64,000 nucleotides of DNA from Pantoea sp050157905 (GTDB taxonomy: Bacteria > Pseudomonadota > Gammaproteobacteria > Enterobacterales > Enterobacteriaceae). The position numbers and the translations under genes are program-made. Below are positions 8,237-17,312 of the stretch, piece by piece. The stretch's first letter is position 1. The number at the start of each line of letters is the position of its first letter. The notes beneath the pieces were generated by a model. That model worked only from the letters and a program-made list of their open reading frames with translations, was not told the DNA's origin and searched no databases. The stretch lies in the NCBI RefSeq assembly GCF_050157905.1, contig NZ_JBKIWZ010000001.1:3596001-3660000 (forward strand), given 5' to 3'.

Positions 8237-9355
8237 ATGACCGCTCCCAACGTAACCGCACGCATACTGCGGTTGATTGTTGAAAATGCGCCGATTAGCC
8301 AGTCGGACCTGAAAGTTCGCAGCGGGCTGAGCATGTCCACCGTGTCACAGGCAACGAATCGCCTGCTGGCACAGGAGATTGTACAGGAGCTGGGGTTGCG
8401 CCGCGTCTCAATGGGACGACCAAAAACGCTGCTGGGACTGAATGCCGATCGCGCCAGTGTGATTGGCATTCAGCTCAATGCCGAACGCAACCTGATCGTA
8501 ATGACCGATCTCAGCGGCAACCTGCTTGGCGAGCAGCAGATGCCAAAAGGCCCACTGACGCCGCGTCAGCTCGGCGATGCGCTGGCAAAGTTCCTGCGCG
8601 GTGTGGAGGAAAAGCGGGTCGGTGCGATCGGCCTTGCCCTGTCGGGTCTGGTCGATGCCGAAAATGGCTACTGCATCCGTTCCAAGGTGCTCGACTGGGA
8701 CAACGTGCCGATTGCGCAGCTGCTGGAAACGCGTTTTTCTCTGCCGGTGTTTATTGAAAATGATGCCAATGCGATGGCGATGGCGGCGATGGTTTTTGGT
8801 CAGCTCGGTAATGCGCAGTCAGCGGTGATCGCCACCTACGGTAAAGGGATCGGGGCAGGGATCATTCTTAACCGTCAGCTCTACCGCGGGCGTCACGGCA
8901 AGGCCGGCGAGATTGGCAATGGGCGGGTGGCAGACGGTTCGCTGCGGCTGCTGGAGGATGTCGCCTCATCGCGCGCCATTCTGCAACGGCTGGCGGAGCC
9001 GGAGCCGGATGAGGGCGTCACGCTACAGGCGCTGGATCAGCGGCCCACACCCGACGTGCTGGCGGTGCTGGAAGAGGCCGGTCGCGAGCTGGGTATTTCG
9101 CTGGCGAACCTGTCGGTGGCCTACGATCCGGATGTCGTATATCTGGCGATGGAGCCGCACATGGCGTCGCGCATCCTGCTCGACCACATTACCCAGAGTT
9201 TCCAGGCCTACCGGCTGAAACTGACACCGCACATGACGCCGTTGCAGTTCCTGACAGAATCGAACCGGATGTGGGCGCTGGGCGCGGCTGGCTTTGCGGT
9301 TAACCGGCTGCTGGATCTGCTGGCGGCGCAGGCCGATGAAGAACCGGTTACCTGA
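8237..9355 (+). CDS. ROK-family transcriptional regulator (NagC/Mlc type) lacking the zinc cysteines
   Basis: 372 residues from ATG 8237 after GAGGAATTT. Residues 1-70 are a winged helix-turn-helix (NAPISQSDLKVRSGLSMSTVSQATNRLL). The remainder is a ROK sugar-binding domain, with the IENDANAMAMAAMVFG strand and the GKGIGAGIILN loop. In typical ROK proteins G-E-I-G-H is followed by C-x-C-G-x-x-G-C; here the sequence is GEIGNGRVADGSLRLLEDV, so the zinc-binding histidine is Asn and the cysteines are missing. Ligand sensing may thus differ from NagC. Likely controls the kinase, the ABC importer and the oxidoreductase around it. Confidence 0.85.
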   Translation: MTAPNVTARILRLIVENAPISQSDLKVRSGLSMSTVSQATNRLLAQEIVQELGLRRVSMGRPKTLLGLNADRASVIGIQLNAERNLIVMTDLSGNLLGEQQMPKGPLTPRQLGDALAKFLRGVEEKRVGAIGLALSGLVDAENGYCIRSKVLDWDNVPIAQLLETRFSLPVFIENDANAMAMAAMVFGQLGNAQSAVIATYGKGIGAGIILNRQLYRGRHGKAGEIGNGRVADGSLRLLEDVASSRAILQRLAEPEPDEGVTLQALDQRPTPDVLAVLEEAGRELGISLANLSVAYDPDVVYLAMEPHMASRILLDHITQSFQAYRLKLTPHMTPLQFLTESNRMWALGAAGFAVNRLLDLLAAQADEEPVT

Positions 9356-9365
9356 GTAACCCCGC

Positions 9366-9399
9366 AATAAAAAACGGGCGCCGCGGCGCCCGTTTTTTT
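9366..9399. terminator. Bidirectional Rho-independent terminator
   Basis: Perfect palindrome centred on CCGCGG at 9381-9386; the GC stem spans 9375-9392 and is flanked by A-run and T-run. It serves both the ROK gene (plus) and the ABC ATPase gene (minus). Confidence 0.93.
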
Positions 9400-9414
9400 G
9401 TTTCTGCGCTTCCT

Positions 9415-10506
9415 TTAGCGCAGACGCATGCCCTGCTCATCAAACAGCAGACAATGCGCGGCGGAAAAGCCCAGTTCAACCTGCGTGCCCAGATCGCGCG
9501 GTGTCGCGTCACGCTCCTCTACCACCAGCATCTGCTCACGTCCGATATCCAGGTAGAGATAGTTGGTGTGGCCCAGCATCTCACCATAGGCCAGCTCACC
9601 ACTAAAATGCACGGTGTCCGGCGTCCGGGCGGCAGGCTGGAAGTGCTCGGGACGAATGCCCAGCGTCACGGTCTGTCCTTCGCGACAGTCAGCGGCGATA
9701 TTCAGGGTCAGTGCCTCGATCTTCAGCGCCGGCACCCGCAGCTGCACCTTACCCGCGCCCGTGGCGCTGATTTCCGCCTGCAGAAAGTTCATCTTAGGCG
9801 AGCCGATAAAACCGGCAACAAACAGATTATCCGGATCGTGATAGAGCGTCAGCGGCGCGCCAGCCTGCTCAATGCGGCCCTGACGCAGCACCACAATCCG
9901 GTCAGCCAGCGTCATAGCTTCCAGCTGATCGTGAGTCACATAAATCATGGTGTTGCCGAGCGAGGCGTGCAGGCGGGCGATCTCAATCCGCATCTGCAAA
10001 CGCAGTTCAGCATCCAGGTTAGAGAGCGGCTCATCGAACAGGAAAATCCGGGGATGACGGATAATCGCCCGGCCAATGGCGACACGCTGTCGCTGTCCGC
10101 CTGACAGCGCGCGCGGCAGGCGGTCAAGCAGTTCAGTGAGGTGCAGGCGGGCGGCTGTCTGTGCAATCGCCTGGTTAATTTCAGCTTTTGACTTTTTCAT
10201 GACCTCCAGCGGGTAAGCCAGATTACCGCGCACCGTCATGTTGGGGTAGAGCGCATACGACTGAAACACCATGGCAATACCGCGTTCAGTGGCGGGCTGC
10301 TGCGTCATATCCTGTTCATCAATCAGTAACTGACCGCTGCTGATCTCCTCCAGCCCGGCGATCATCCGCAGCAGCGTGGATTTGCCACAGCCGGATGGCC
10401 CGACAAACACCACAAATTCACCGCTGTTTATCGTCAGATCGATGCCATGAATGACGTTCACATGTTCATAGGATTTCTTCACATTCTGCAGGCGCAGGCT
10501 GGTCAT
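9415..10506 (-). CDS. ABC sugar importer ATP-binding subunit (UgpC/MalK/MsmK type)
   Basis: 363 residues. Energises a CUT1 importer at the cytoplasmic face. Walker A GPSGCGKSTLLR near residue 36, Q-loop MVFQSYALYPNMTV, ABC signature LSGGQRQRVAIGRA, Walker B IFLFDEPLSNLD and switch VTHDQLEAM are all intact. The C-terminal ~120 residues form the TOBE/MOP regulatory domain characteristic of UgpC-like ATPases (LGIRPEHF). It is encoded apart from, and opposite to, the binding protein and permeases at 11.7-14.7 kb, which have no ATPase of their own. Pairing them is the simplest reading. It lies 12 bases after the GNAT gene in one operon. Confidence 0.92.
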   Translation of the reverse strand: MTSLRLQNVKKSYEHVNVIHGIDLTINSGEFVVFVGPSGCGKSTLLRMIAGLEEISSGQLLIDEQDMTQQPATERGIAMVFQSYALYPNMTVRGNLAYPLEVMKKSKAEINQAIAQTAARLHLTELLDRLPRALSGGQRQRVAIGRAIIRHPRIFLFDEPLSNLDAELRLQMRIEIARLHASLGNTMIYVTHDQLEAMTLADRIVVLRQGRIEQAGAPLTLYHDPDNLFVAGFIGSPKMNFLQAEISATGAGKVQLRVPALKIEALTLNIAADCREGQTVTLGIRPEHFQPAARTPDTVHFSGELAYGEMLGHTNYLYLDIGREQMLVVEERDATPRDLGTQVELGFSAAHCLLFDEQGMRLR

Positions 10507-10518
10507 CGGCTACCTCAC

Positions 10519-11118
10519 TCAGAGTAACTGGCCCATGTAGATGGCATTGCTGCGCAGGATTGGGGTAAACCCCATGCGCTGATAAAAGGCACAGACCTGC
10601 TCATTCTGCAGGCTGACCCCCAGATGAACACCGGTTACGCCGGCAGCACGCAGGGCCGCCAGCTCATGCTCAATCATCCGTCGCCCCCAGCCCCCTTTCT
10701 GGGCCGCGGGCAGCAGGTTGATATGCAGATGCGCGGGCCACTGCGTGACCAGGTTTTCTGCGGCCTGGTCGGGATGGCGGATGGCATCGAGAATTTTGCT
10801 GTCGAGCGGGGCGCTGGCGTCGCGGTCGCGATATTTTGTCTGCAGCTCAGGCCACCATTCGGTCGCCAGCCGCGCTTCAAATGCGCGGGTATCGGGTGCC
10901 GCGACCACATAGCCCTGCACCTCGCCCTCCTGCTCCAGCACAAAGGCAAAATCCGGCGCAAATCGCGCGTAGGGCACGGCAAAACGCTGGCCGGGATAAT
11001 CGGGATCGGAGTAGAGCGCACGGGCATCGCCGCCCGCATCGGCTGTTTCCAGGCAGATGCGGTAGAGCGCCGGAAAGTCCGCTGGTGTGGCCGGACGGAT
11101 GACACCTTGATTCGCCAT
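10519..11118 (-). CDS. GNAT-family N-acetyltransferase
   Basis: 199 residues. The N-terminal IRPATPADFPALYRICLET and the late segment AQKGGWGRRMIEHELAALRAAGVTGVHLGV, containing the acetyl-CoA-binding Q-x-x-G-x-G/A-type loop, then NEQVCAFYQRMGF, mark the GCN5 fold. The acceptor is unknown. It is first gene of a two-gene operon with the ABC ATPase (12 bases apart), which suggests a role in the same carbohydrate pathway, for example acetylating an amino sugar, though this is inference only. ATG 11118 has a weak GAG ribosome site. Confidence 0.8.
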   Translation of the reverse strand: MANQGVIRPATPADFPALYRICLETADAGGDARALYSDPDYPGQRFAVPYARFAPDFAFVLEQEGEVQGYVVAAPDTRAFEARLATEWWPELQTKYRDRDASAPLDSKILDAIRHPDQAAENLVTQWPAHLHINLLPAAQKGGWGRRMIEHELAALRAAGVTGVHLGVSLQNEQVCAFYQRMGFTPILRSNAIYMGQLL

Positions 11119-11668
11119 GGTGAATTCTCGTGAGTGAGTGAACCGGTCAGCGCGTCAACCGCTTCGCAGATGAAAGTTACGTTAATAAAAGCGGACTTAG
11201 TTTTCAAGATAGAATAATTACCTTATCGCACTAACCCGGCCGGTTCGGCAATATTTACCGGCAGCGGGATGCACAACTGTGATCGTCAGCACGCCCGCTA
11301 CAGGGCGGCTGGCAGCAGTTGCACGACCAGAGAAAAGAGAAAAGTGTGAGCGTGATAGGATTTTCGTATGTTTTATCAGAACGTTATTTTGCGATTATCG
11401 TCCACGTATCTTCTGCCGGATAACCGGAAGCAGGCGGGACGCTGCGCCAGGTGATGGGCGCAGACGCAGTGCACCCTGCTGAATTTTCCAGGCTTTTGTT
11501 GTTTATTTGCGCGTGCTCACAGCGTTGCAATTCCCCGGGCGGGCTGTTTGACTTTATTTTTTCATTAAAGTAAGTATGAGTGAGTGCGTTTGTGTGCGGC
11601 TGCAGCCTGCAGGATGTCAGGCGGTGAGATGAAGGGATGCCGACCCTGGTCTGAAGAAGGTGAGCATA
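11119..11668. promoter_or_regulatory. Divergent control region of the ABC importer locus
   Basis: 550 bases without a supported gene. It must hold promoters for the GNAT-ATPase operon (minus) and the binding protein-permease operon (plus). A TTGACT at about 11549 followed by A/T-rich sequence is a candidate -35 for the plus-strand operon. I see no clear -10, CRP box or ROK operator. Open frames here lack coding character. Confidence 0.35.
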
Positions 11669-13000
11669 ATGTCTGTTTCCTCCGTTCGTTCGTTCCGAAT
11701 TCGCAATGTGGGTCGGCTGCTGGCCGCAAGCCTGCTGGCGGGCAGCGTCTCGCATGTTGCCCACGCCGCAGTCACCCTGAATGAGTGGGATATCTATAAC
11801 TATCCGCAGCAGACGGCCGCGGTAGATGAAGGGATTAAAGAATTTTCGCAGCAGAATCCCGGCATCGTGATTAACCGCTCGGTACACTCCTTCGAAGATA
11901 CCCGCATTCCGCTCAAGCTGGCGCTGACCGCCGGTGATGGCCCGCAGATCGCCCAGGTGAACCAGGGCGGTGGCGATATGGGCTCGCTGGTAAAAGATAA
12001 GCTGCTGCTGCCGCTCGACAGTTACGCCACCAGCAACGGCTGGACCACCCGCTTCCCGGACTCGATTCTGAAACGAAACCGCTGGTCAGACAGCGGCGAG
12101 TTCGGCAGCGGTAAGCTCTACGGCATCGCCAGTCTGGGCGAAATGGTGGGGCTCTATTACAACAAAGCATTGCTGGACAAGGCGGGTATCGCGGTGCCGA
12201 AAACGCTGGCCGAGCTGGAGAGCGCGATGGCGAAGCTGAAACAGCAGGGCACTGCCCCGATGATGCTGGGGCTGCTGGATGGCAATATGGGCCAGCAGCT
12301 GCTCAGTACGCTGTGGCAGGCGCAGATTGAGAGCCACGACCGCAAGATGCTGGATAACCTGATTTACGATGTGGGCGGCACCTTCAAAGACAGCAAGCTG
12401 GTGAATGCGGCAACCATGATGAAGAGCTGGACCGACAAAGGTTATTTCTTCCCGGGTTTCCAGGGCATCGGGCATGACGATGCAGCGACCCTGTTCCAGA
12501 ACGGCCAGGCGGCCTTCCTGGTCAGTGGCACCTGGTATCTCGGCCAGTTTAAAGACAATAAAGATATTCACTTCGCCGCGATGCCTGCCGGTGAGGGCGT
12601 GAAACAGCCACTGATGGTGGGCGGAACCGATCTGGCGTTCTCCATCACCAGCACCGCTAAAGGCAAAGATCAGCAGGATGGCGCGGCGAAGTTCATCAAC
12701 TATATGGTTTCCGATGCGATGGCGGATCGCTGGCTGAAAGTGGGCTTCCTGCCGGCCAGCACCAACAAAGCGGCTAAAATGCCAGCGGATAACCCGCTGC
12801 TGGCGGAGGCCTATCAGGTCTGGCTGACGCTCAACGACTACGACGGTCTGGGCCACTACGTCGACTGGGCGACGCCGACCATGAACGCCGAACTGAACCA
12901 GAACGTCCAGCTGCTGCTGGCGGGCCGTCAGACCGCCGATCAGATGGTGGTCAACTTTGATAACAACTATCAGCGTTACCTCAAAACCCTGAAGCACTAA
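11669..13000 (+). CDS. ABC importer periplasmic sugar-binding protein (CUT1)
   Basis: 443 residues from ATG 11669, placed 6-8 bases after AAGGTGAG; a GTG nine bases earlier is possible but unlikely. Signal peptide: basic start (RSFRIRNVGR), hydrophobic LLAASLLAG, cleavage after AHA near residue 33. The mature protein begins AVTLNEWDIYN and has the extracellular solute-binding family 1 organisation (KNPGI-like QQNPGIVINRSVHSFEDTRIPLKLALTAGDGPQI). It should capture an oligosaccharide and deliver it to the following permeases. The gene is followed by a strong intra-operon hairpin, which often gives the binding protein more mRNA than the permeases. Confidence 0.92.
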   Translation: MSVSSVRSFRIRNVGRLLAASLLAGSVSHVAHAAVTLNEWDIYNYPQQTAAVDEGIKEFSQQNPGIVINRSVHSFEDTRIPLKLALTAGDGPQIAQVNQGGGDMGSLVKDKLLLPLDSYATSNGWTTRFPDSILKRNRWSDSGEFGSGKLYGIASLGEMVGLYYNKALLDKAGIAVPKTLAELESAMAKLKQQGTAPMMLGLLDGNMGQQLLSTLWQAQIESHDRKMLDNLIYDVGGTFKDSKLVNAATMMKSWTDKGYFFPGFQGIGHDDAATLFQNGQAAFLVSGTWYLGQFKDNKDIHFAAMPAGEGVKQPLMVGGTDLAFSITSTAKGKDQQDGAAKFINYMVSDAMADRWLKVGFLPASTNKAAKMPADNPLLAEAYQVWLTLNDYDGLGHYVDWATPTMNAELNQNVQLLLAGRQTADQMVVNFDNNYQRYLKTLKH

Positions 13001-13006
13001 GCCGGT

Positions 13007-13027
13007 GGCCCGGCGAACCGCCGGGCC
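13007..13027 (+). repeat. Intra-operon hairpin between binding protein and permeases
   Basis: Stem 13007-13014 with 13020-13027 (eight GC-rich pairs, five-base loop) without a U-tract. Placed directly after the binding-protein stop codon, it probably protects the 3' end of the upstream mRNA segment, as in malEFG-type operons. Confidence 0.6.
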
Positions 13028-13057
13028 TGAGCATCGTTCTGAACCACGGGTAAGGTT

Positions 13058-13930
13058 ATGTTGAATTTAAGCGGCTGGCGTAATTTTCTCTATGTTCTGC
13101 CTGCGGTGCTGGTTTATGCGGTGTTTCTGCTGTTCCCGCTGCTGGCGTCGCTCGGCATCAGTTTCACCGAGTGGGATGGCACCTCGCTGCCGGTGTTCAG
13201 CGGCATCAGCAACTATCTGCGGATGTTCAGCGACCCGGTATTCTGGATCGCACTGGGTAACAACGCCATCCTGATGCTGTTTTATACCCTGCTGCCGATT
13301 GGCGTTGGCCTGCTGCTCTGCAGCTTTCTGTATGAAACGCGTAACAACAGCGAACGCAGCGTACTGCGCATTCTTTTTTTCCTGCCCTACATCATGCCAA
13401 TGGCGGTGCTGGGCGTGGTATGGCGCTGGCTCTACAACCCGGCGTTTGGGCCGATCGATCAGATCCTCCGCGCGATAGGGCTGCCGCAGCTGGCGCTCTC
13501 CTGGCTGGGAGATTTTACCTGGGCACTGCCTGCCGTGGGTCTGGTCGCCACCTGGTACTTCTTCGGCTTCTGTCTGGTGTTGTTTATGGCGGGCCTGCAG
13601 CGCATGGATCCCTCGCTGCTGGAAGCCGCCGACCTGGATGGCTCATCGCGTCGCCAGAAGTTTATGCGGATTACGCTGCCCGGCCTGCGGCCTGAGCTGA
13701 GGATTGCGCTGCTGCTGACGGTGATCGCCAGCCTGAAAGCCTTCGATCTGGTCTATGTGATGACGCAGGGTGGGCCAGGCACCTCGACCATGGTGACCAA
13801 CATCTTTATGTACAAGCAGGGTTTTGACCTGCACTATTTTGGCTACGCCTCGTCGGTAGCAGTATTCAGCATGGTCATTGTTTTAGGCATTAACTATCTG
13901 ATCCATCTGGCCTTAAAGGAGCGTTACTGA
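13058..13930 (+). CDS. ABC sugar importer permease 1 (MalF/UgpA type)
   Basis: 290 residues with six membrane helices, starting LSGWRNFLYVLPAVLVYAVFLLFPLLASL. The cytoplasmic EAA loop that contacts the ATPase is visible near residue 190: LLEAADLDGSSRRQKFMRITLPGLRPE. The start codon follows AGGTT. The next permease overlaps it by one base (TGATG), showing translational coupling. Substrate not determined; context points to a plant- or chitin-derived oligosaccharide. Confidence 0.92.
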   Translation: MLNLSGWRNFLYVLPAVLVYAVFLLFPLLASLGISFTEWDGTSLPVFSGISNYLRMFSDPVFWIALGNNAILMLFYTLLPIGVGLLLCSFLYETRNNSERSVLRILFFLPYIMPMAVLGVVWRWLYNPAFGPIDQILRAIGLPQLALSWLGDFTWALPAVGLVATWYFFGFCLVLFMAGLQRMDPSLLEAADLDGSSRRQKFMRITLPGLRPELRIALLLTVIASLKAFDLVYVMTQGGPGTSTMVTNIFMYKQGFDLHYFGYASSVAVFSMVIVLGINYLIHLALKERY

Positions 13931-14745
13931 TGCGAAGCACGCCGGTCATTTCACGCGCGCTGATCTGGATTGTGGCGCTGATGACGATTCTGCCGTTTCT
14001 GATGGCGCTGATGACCTCGTTCAAAACCCAGATGGAGCTGTTTCAGGGAGTCTTCACGCTGCCCGCCTCGCTGAATTTTAAAAACTATCTGACCGCATGG
14101 CAGCAGGGACATTTCAACGTTTACTTTCTTAACTCGGTGCTGGTGGTGATCCCGGTGGTGCTGTTCAGCGTGCTGCTGGGGATCCTGGCCGGATTTGGTT
14201 TTGCCTGGCTGAAGATTCCGGGCAAAAAAGTGATTGCCGCCATGCTGGCGCTGGGCATGGTGCTGCCGAGTGAAGCCTTTATCATTCCGCTCTATCACGA
14301 ACTGCGCTGGATGGGGCTGACCAACACCTATCTGGCGCTGATTCTGCCGCAGATTGCGCTGTCACTGCCCTTTACCACGCTGATGATCGCCAGTGCATTT
14401 CAGCAGGTGCCCAAAGAGCTGGTGGAAGCGGCCGTTATGGATGGGGCGTCGCGGGTCAGAATCCTGTGGGGCATTCTGGTGCCAGCCATCTGGCCGACCC
14501 TGTCGACACTCGGGCTGCTGCTGTTTATCTGGACCTGGAACGAGTTCCTGATCCCGCTGATTCTGGTCAACAAAGATGAACTGCGCACGCTGCCAATTGG
14601 CATGATGTTTTTCCAGAACAAAAACACCATCGACATTCCGGTGCTGATGGCCGGTGCAATGATTGTGATTATGCCGCTGATCGTGGTGTTCCTGATTTTC
14701 CAGCGCAAATTTATCAGCGGTGTCACCGAAGGTGCCGTGAAGTAA
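13930..14745 (+). CDS. ABC sugar importer permease 2 (MalG/UgpE type)
   Basis: 271 residues, six helices, beginning RALIWIVALMTILPFLMALMTSFK. EAA loop ELVEAAVMDGASRVRILWGILVPAIWP near residue 165. Overlaps permease 1 by one base. The pair would form the heterodimeric channel of the CUT1 importer. It is followed after 96 bases by the GH28 gene on the same strand. Confidence 0.92.
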   Translation: MRSTPVISRALIWIVALMTILPFLMALMTSFKTQMELFQGVFTLPASLNFKNYLTAWQQGHFNVYFLNSVLVVIPVVLFSVLLGILAGFGFAWLKIPGKKVIAAMLALGMVLPSEAFIIPLYHELRWMGLTNTYLALILPQIALSLPFTTLMIASAFQQVPKELVEAAVMDGASRVRILWGILVPAIWPTLSTLGLLLFIWTWNEFLIPLILVNKDELRTLPIGMMFFQNKNTIDIPVLMAGAMIVIMPLIVVFLIFQRKFISGVTEGAVK

Positions 14746-14841
14746 TCGTCGATAGCCCGCACAAAACGGCGCACTGGCGGCCAGACGAAGGTTTGCCGCG
14801 CCGCAGCGTGCTGTTATTCCTCCTCAACCTGTGGGAGACGC

Positions 14842-16176
14842 ATGATGCACCTTTCCCTTGCTGATTTTCATCCAGTCGCCGATGGCGAAACCGCCGATAC
14901 CGGGGTGCTGCAACGCGCTCTGGATCAGATTGCTGCGGCGGGAGGCGGGCGTCTGACCCTGCCAGCCGGGCGCTATTGCTCTGGCTGCCTGACCCTGCCC
15001 TCTGATTTTGAGCTGCACCTGGAAGCAGGCGCGGAGCTGATCGCCAGTCACCGGCTGACGGACTATCAGGCCGTGCAGACGCTGAGCTGTGCGGAGAAGT
15101 CGCATAACGTCCTGCTCTATGCGCTGGGCCAGCGCAATATCACCATCAGCGGCAGCGGGCGCATTGATGGCAAGGGTGAAGCCTGGTTTGCCGCTGAGCG
15201 TGATGAGCAGGGCTACCGCCTGCCGCGCGTCGATCGGCCCCGAATGATTGTGTTTGAAGATTGCGAACAGGTGACACTAAAGGCGTTTACCCTCGTACAG
15301 GCGCCGATGTGGACGGTGCATCTGGTGAGCTGTCGCCATGTGCATATCGACCATCTCACGATCGACAACAGCATGACGATGCCCAACACCGATGCGCTGG
15401 ATATCGACAGCTGTGAAGCGGTGTTTGTGAGTAACAGCTACTTCAGCGCCGCCGATGATGCGATTTGTATTAAAACCACCTGCAAGCCCACGGCACTGCG
15501 GCGTCCGGCCCGGCAGATTATGATCACTAACTGCCTGCTGCGCAGCTACAGCTGCGCGTTTAAAATCGGCACGGAGACCTGGAACGATATCGAAGATGTC
15601 ACGGTGACCGGCTGCACGCTGTTCGATTCCAACCGTGGAATCGGCATCCTGTCACGCGACGGCGGAGCGATACGGCGTCTGCAGTTCAGCAATCTGACCT
15701 TTACCTGCCACCATGCACCGCCCTGTCACTGGGGCAAAGCCGATCCGCTGCACATTTCTGTTCGCAGCCGCGATCCGGCAATCCCGCCCGGCATCGTCGA
15801 GCTGGTGCAGTTCAGTAACCTGACCGGCGTGGCGGAAGGCGCAATTAATCTGCATGCGGCAAAGCCGGGCTGGATACGCGATGTGGCGATCAGCCAGCTT
15901 CAGATGCGGCAGACGCTGTCGCCGATGGCCCAGGGCCAGTATGACATTCGGCCGCCCTGTAATCCGGACGCCCCGACCGGCATGGGCCTGGACAACGCCT
16001 ACAAACTGGATCCGACAACCGGCGAAGCCTTCGGTGTGGAGCCCTATCCCGGCGGGTTGCCCGGTCTGTTCGCGCGTGGCGTGGTGAATCTGCAACTGCA
16101 CCACCTGACAATCCACCGACCCGCGCCGTTACCGGCTGGCTGGCATCCTGATTCGGTCGTGCAGCTCCCCGTGTGA
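14842..16176 (+). CDS. Glycoside hydrolase family 28, cytoplasmic
   Basis: 444 residues in a right-handed parallel beta-helix (repeated turns such as NITISGSGRIDGKG and HVHIDHLTIDN). The family acids are present: MPNTDALDIDSC near residue 182 and AADDAICIK near 205. The next motif, G-H-G in polygalacturonases, is replaced by CAFKIGTET, and the R-I-K site is NRGIGILSRDGG. It is therefore more like rhamnogalacturonan- or xylogalacturonan-type members than a classical polygalacturonase. There is no signal peptide, so it should act on oligosaccharides brought in by the ABC importer encoded just upstream. GGGAG precedes ATG 14842. Ends one base from the convergent dehydrogenase gene. Confidence 0.85.
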   Translation: MMHLSLADFHPVADGETADTGVLQRALDQIAAAGGGRLTLPAGRYCSGCLTLPSDFELHLEAGAELIASHRLTDYQAVQTLSCAEKSHNVLLYALGQRNITISGSGRIDGKGEAWFAAERDEQGYRLPRVDRPRMIVFEDCEQVTLKAFTLVQAPMWTVHLVSCRHVHIDHLTIDNSMTMPNTDALDIDSCEAVFVSNSYFSAADDAICIKTTCKPTALRRPARQIMITNCLLRSYSCAFKIGTETWNDIEDVTVTGCTLFDSNRGIGILSRDGGAIRRLQFSNLTFTCHHAPPCHWGKADPLHISVRSRDPAIPPGIVELVQFSNLTGVAEGAINLHAAKPGWIRDVAISQLQMRQTLSPMAQGQYDIRPPCNPDAPTGMGLDNAYKLDPTTGEAFGVEPYPGGLPGLFARGVVNLQLHHLTIHRPAPLPAGWHPDSVVQLPV

Positions 16177-16177
16177 C

Positions 16178-17248
16178 TCACAGTGCCGCGGCGATGGCGG
16201 CCCCCAGCGCTTCTGTGGTGGCGCTGCCACCGAGATCGCGTGTGAGATGCTGACCTGCCGCCAGCGTGCGTTCAATCGCGTTCAGCACGGCATCGCCCGC
16301 CGCTTTGTAACCAAGGTGTTCCAGCATCATCGCCCCGCACCAGATCTGCCCGACAGGATTGGCGATACCTTTTCCGGCGATGTCGGGCGCGGAACCGTGC
16401 ACGGGTTCAAACAGGCTGGGGAACAGACCTTCCGGGTTGATATTGGCCGAAGGCGCGATGCCGATAGTGCCGGTGCAGGCCGGGCCGAGATCGGAGAGGA
16501 TATCGCCGAACAGGTTGCTGGCGACCACCACATCGAACCAGTCCGGGTGCAGCACGAAGTTAGCGGTAAGAATATCGATGTGATACTTATCGACGCGCAC
16601 CGCCGGGAACTGGCTGGCCATCGCCTCAACGCGGCTGTCCCAGTAAGGCATGGTGATGGCGATACCGTTGGACTTGGTGGCGGAGGTCAGGTGCTTTTTT
16701 GGCCGACTCTGCGCCAGCTGATAAGCAAACTTCAGGATGCGGTCGACGCCGGTGCGCGTCATGACCGTCTCCTGAATAACCACTTCACGATCGGTACCAG
16801 GGAACATCGTCCCGCCGACACTGGAGTATTCGCCTTCGGTATTTTCGCGCACCACGTAGAAGTCAATATCGCCAGGCTGGCGGTTCGCCAGGGGGGCTTT
16901 TACGCCAGGCATCAGCCGGACCGGACGCAGATTGACATACTGATCAAACTCACGCCTGAACTGCAGCAACGAACCCCACAGCGACACATGATCGGGCACC
17001 ACCTCAGGCCAGCCGACGGCACCAAAATAGATCGCATCAAAGGCTTTTAGCTGCGGAAACCAGTCGTCAGGCAGCATTTTACCGTGCTGCTGCCAGTAGT
17101 CGGCGCTGGCATAATCGAACCACTCCCAGCGCAGAGGGATGTTAAATTTTTCTGCTGCCGCATTCATCACGCGCACGCCTTCCGGCATCACCTCTTTGCC
17201 GATGCCGTCGCCAGGGATTACGGCAATACGGTGTATTTTGTCAGTCAC
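16178..17248 (-). CDS. dmlA: D-malate/tartrate dehydrogenase (isopropylmalate dehydrogenase family)
   Basis: 356 residues from GTG 17248, seven bases after GGAAAGG; the longer open frame overlaps the divergent regulator and is not plausible. A beta-decarboxylating, NAD- and Mn/Mg-dependent dehydrogenase: IAVIPGDGIGKEVMPEGVRVM at the start, LRPVRLMPGVKAPL, VRENTEGEYSSVGG, and the metal/substrate strand NLFGDILSDLGP. Sequence style and the divergent LysR gene match E. coli DmlA (YeaU)/TtuC, which convert D-malate to pyruvate and may also use tartrate. Which acid is preferred cannot be read from sequence. Gene symbol given by similarity and arrangement. Confidence 0.85.
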   Translation of the reverse strand: MTDKIHRIAVIPGDGIGKEVMPEGVRVMNAAAEKFNIPLRWEWFDYASADYWQQHGKMLPDDWFPQLKAFDAIYFGAVGWPEVVPDHVSLWGSLLQFRREFDQYVNLRPVRLMPGVKAPLANRQPGDIDFYVVRENTEGEYSSVGGTMFPGTDREVVIQETVMTRTGVDRILKFAYQLAQSRPKKHLTSATKSNGIAITMPYWDSRVEAMASQFPAVRVDKYHIDILTANFVLHPDWFDVVVASNLFGDILSDLGPACTGTIGIAPSANINPEGLFPSLFEPVHGSAPDIAGKGIANPVGQIWCGAMMLEHLGYKAAGDAVLNAIERTLAAGQHLTRDLGGSATTEALGAAIAAAL

Positions 17249-17312
17249 AGGGCACCTTTCCGGTTGATGTTCGAATTGTGTACGCAGTATAACTGTTGCT
17301 TCCGGGGAGATA

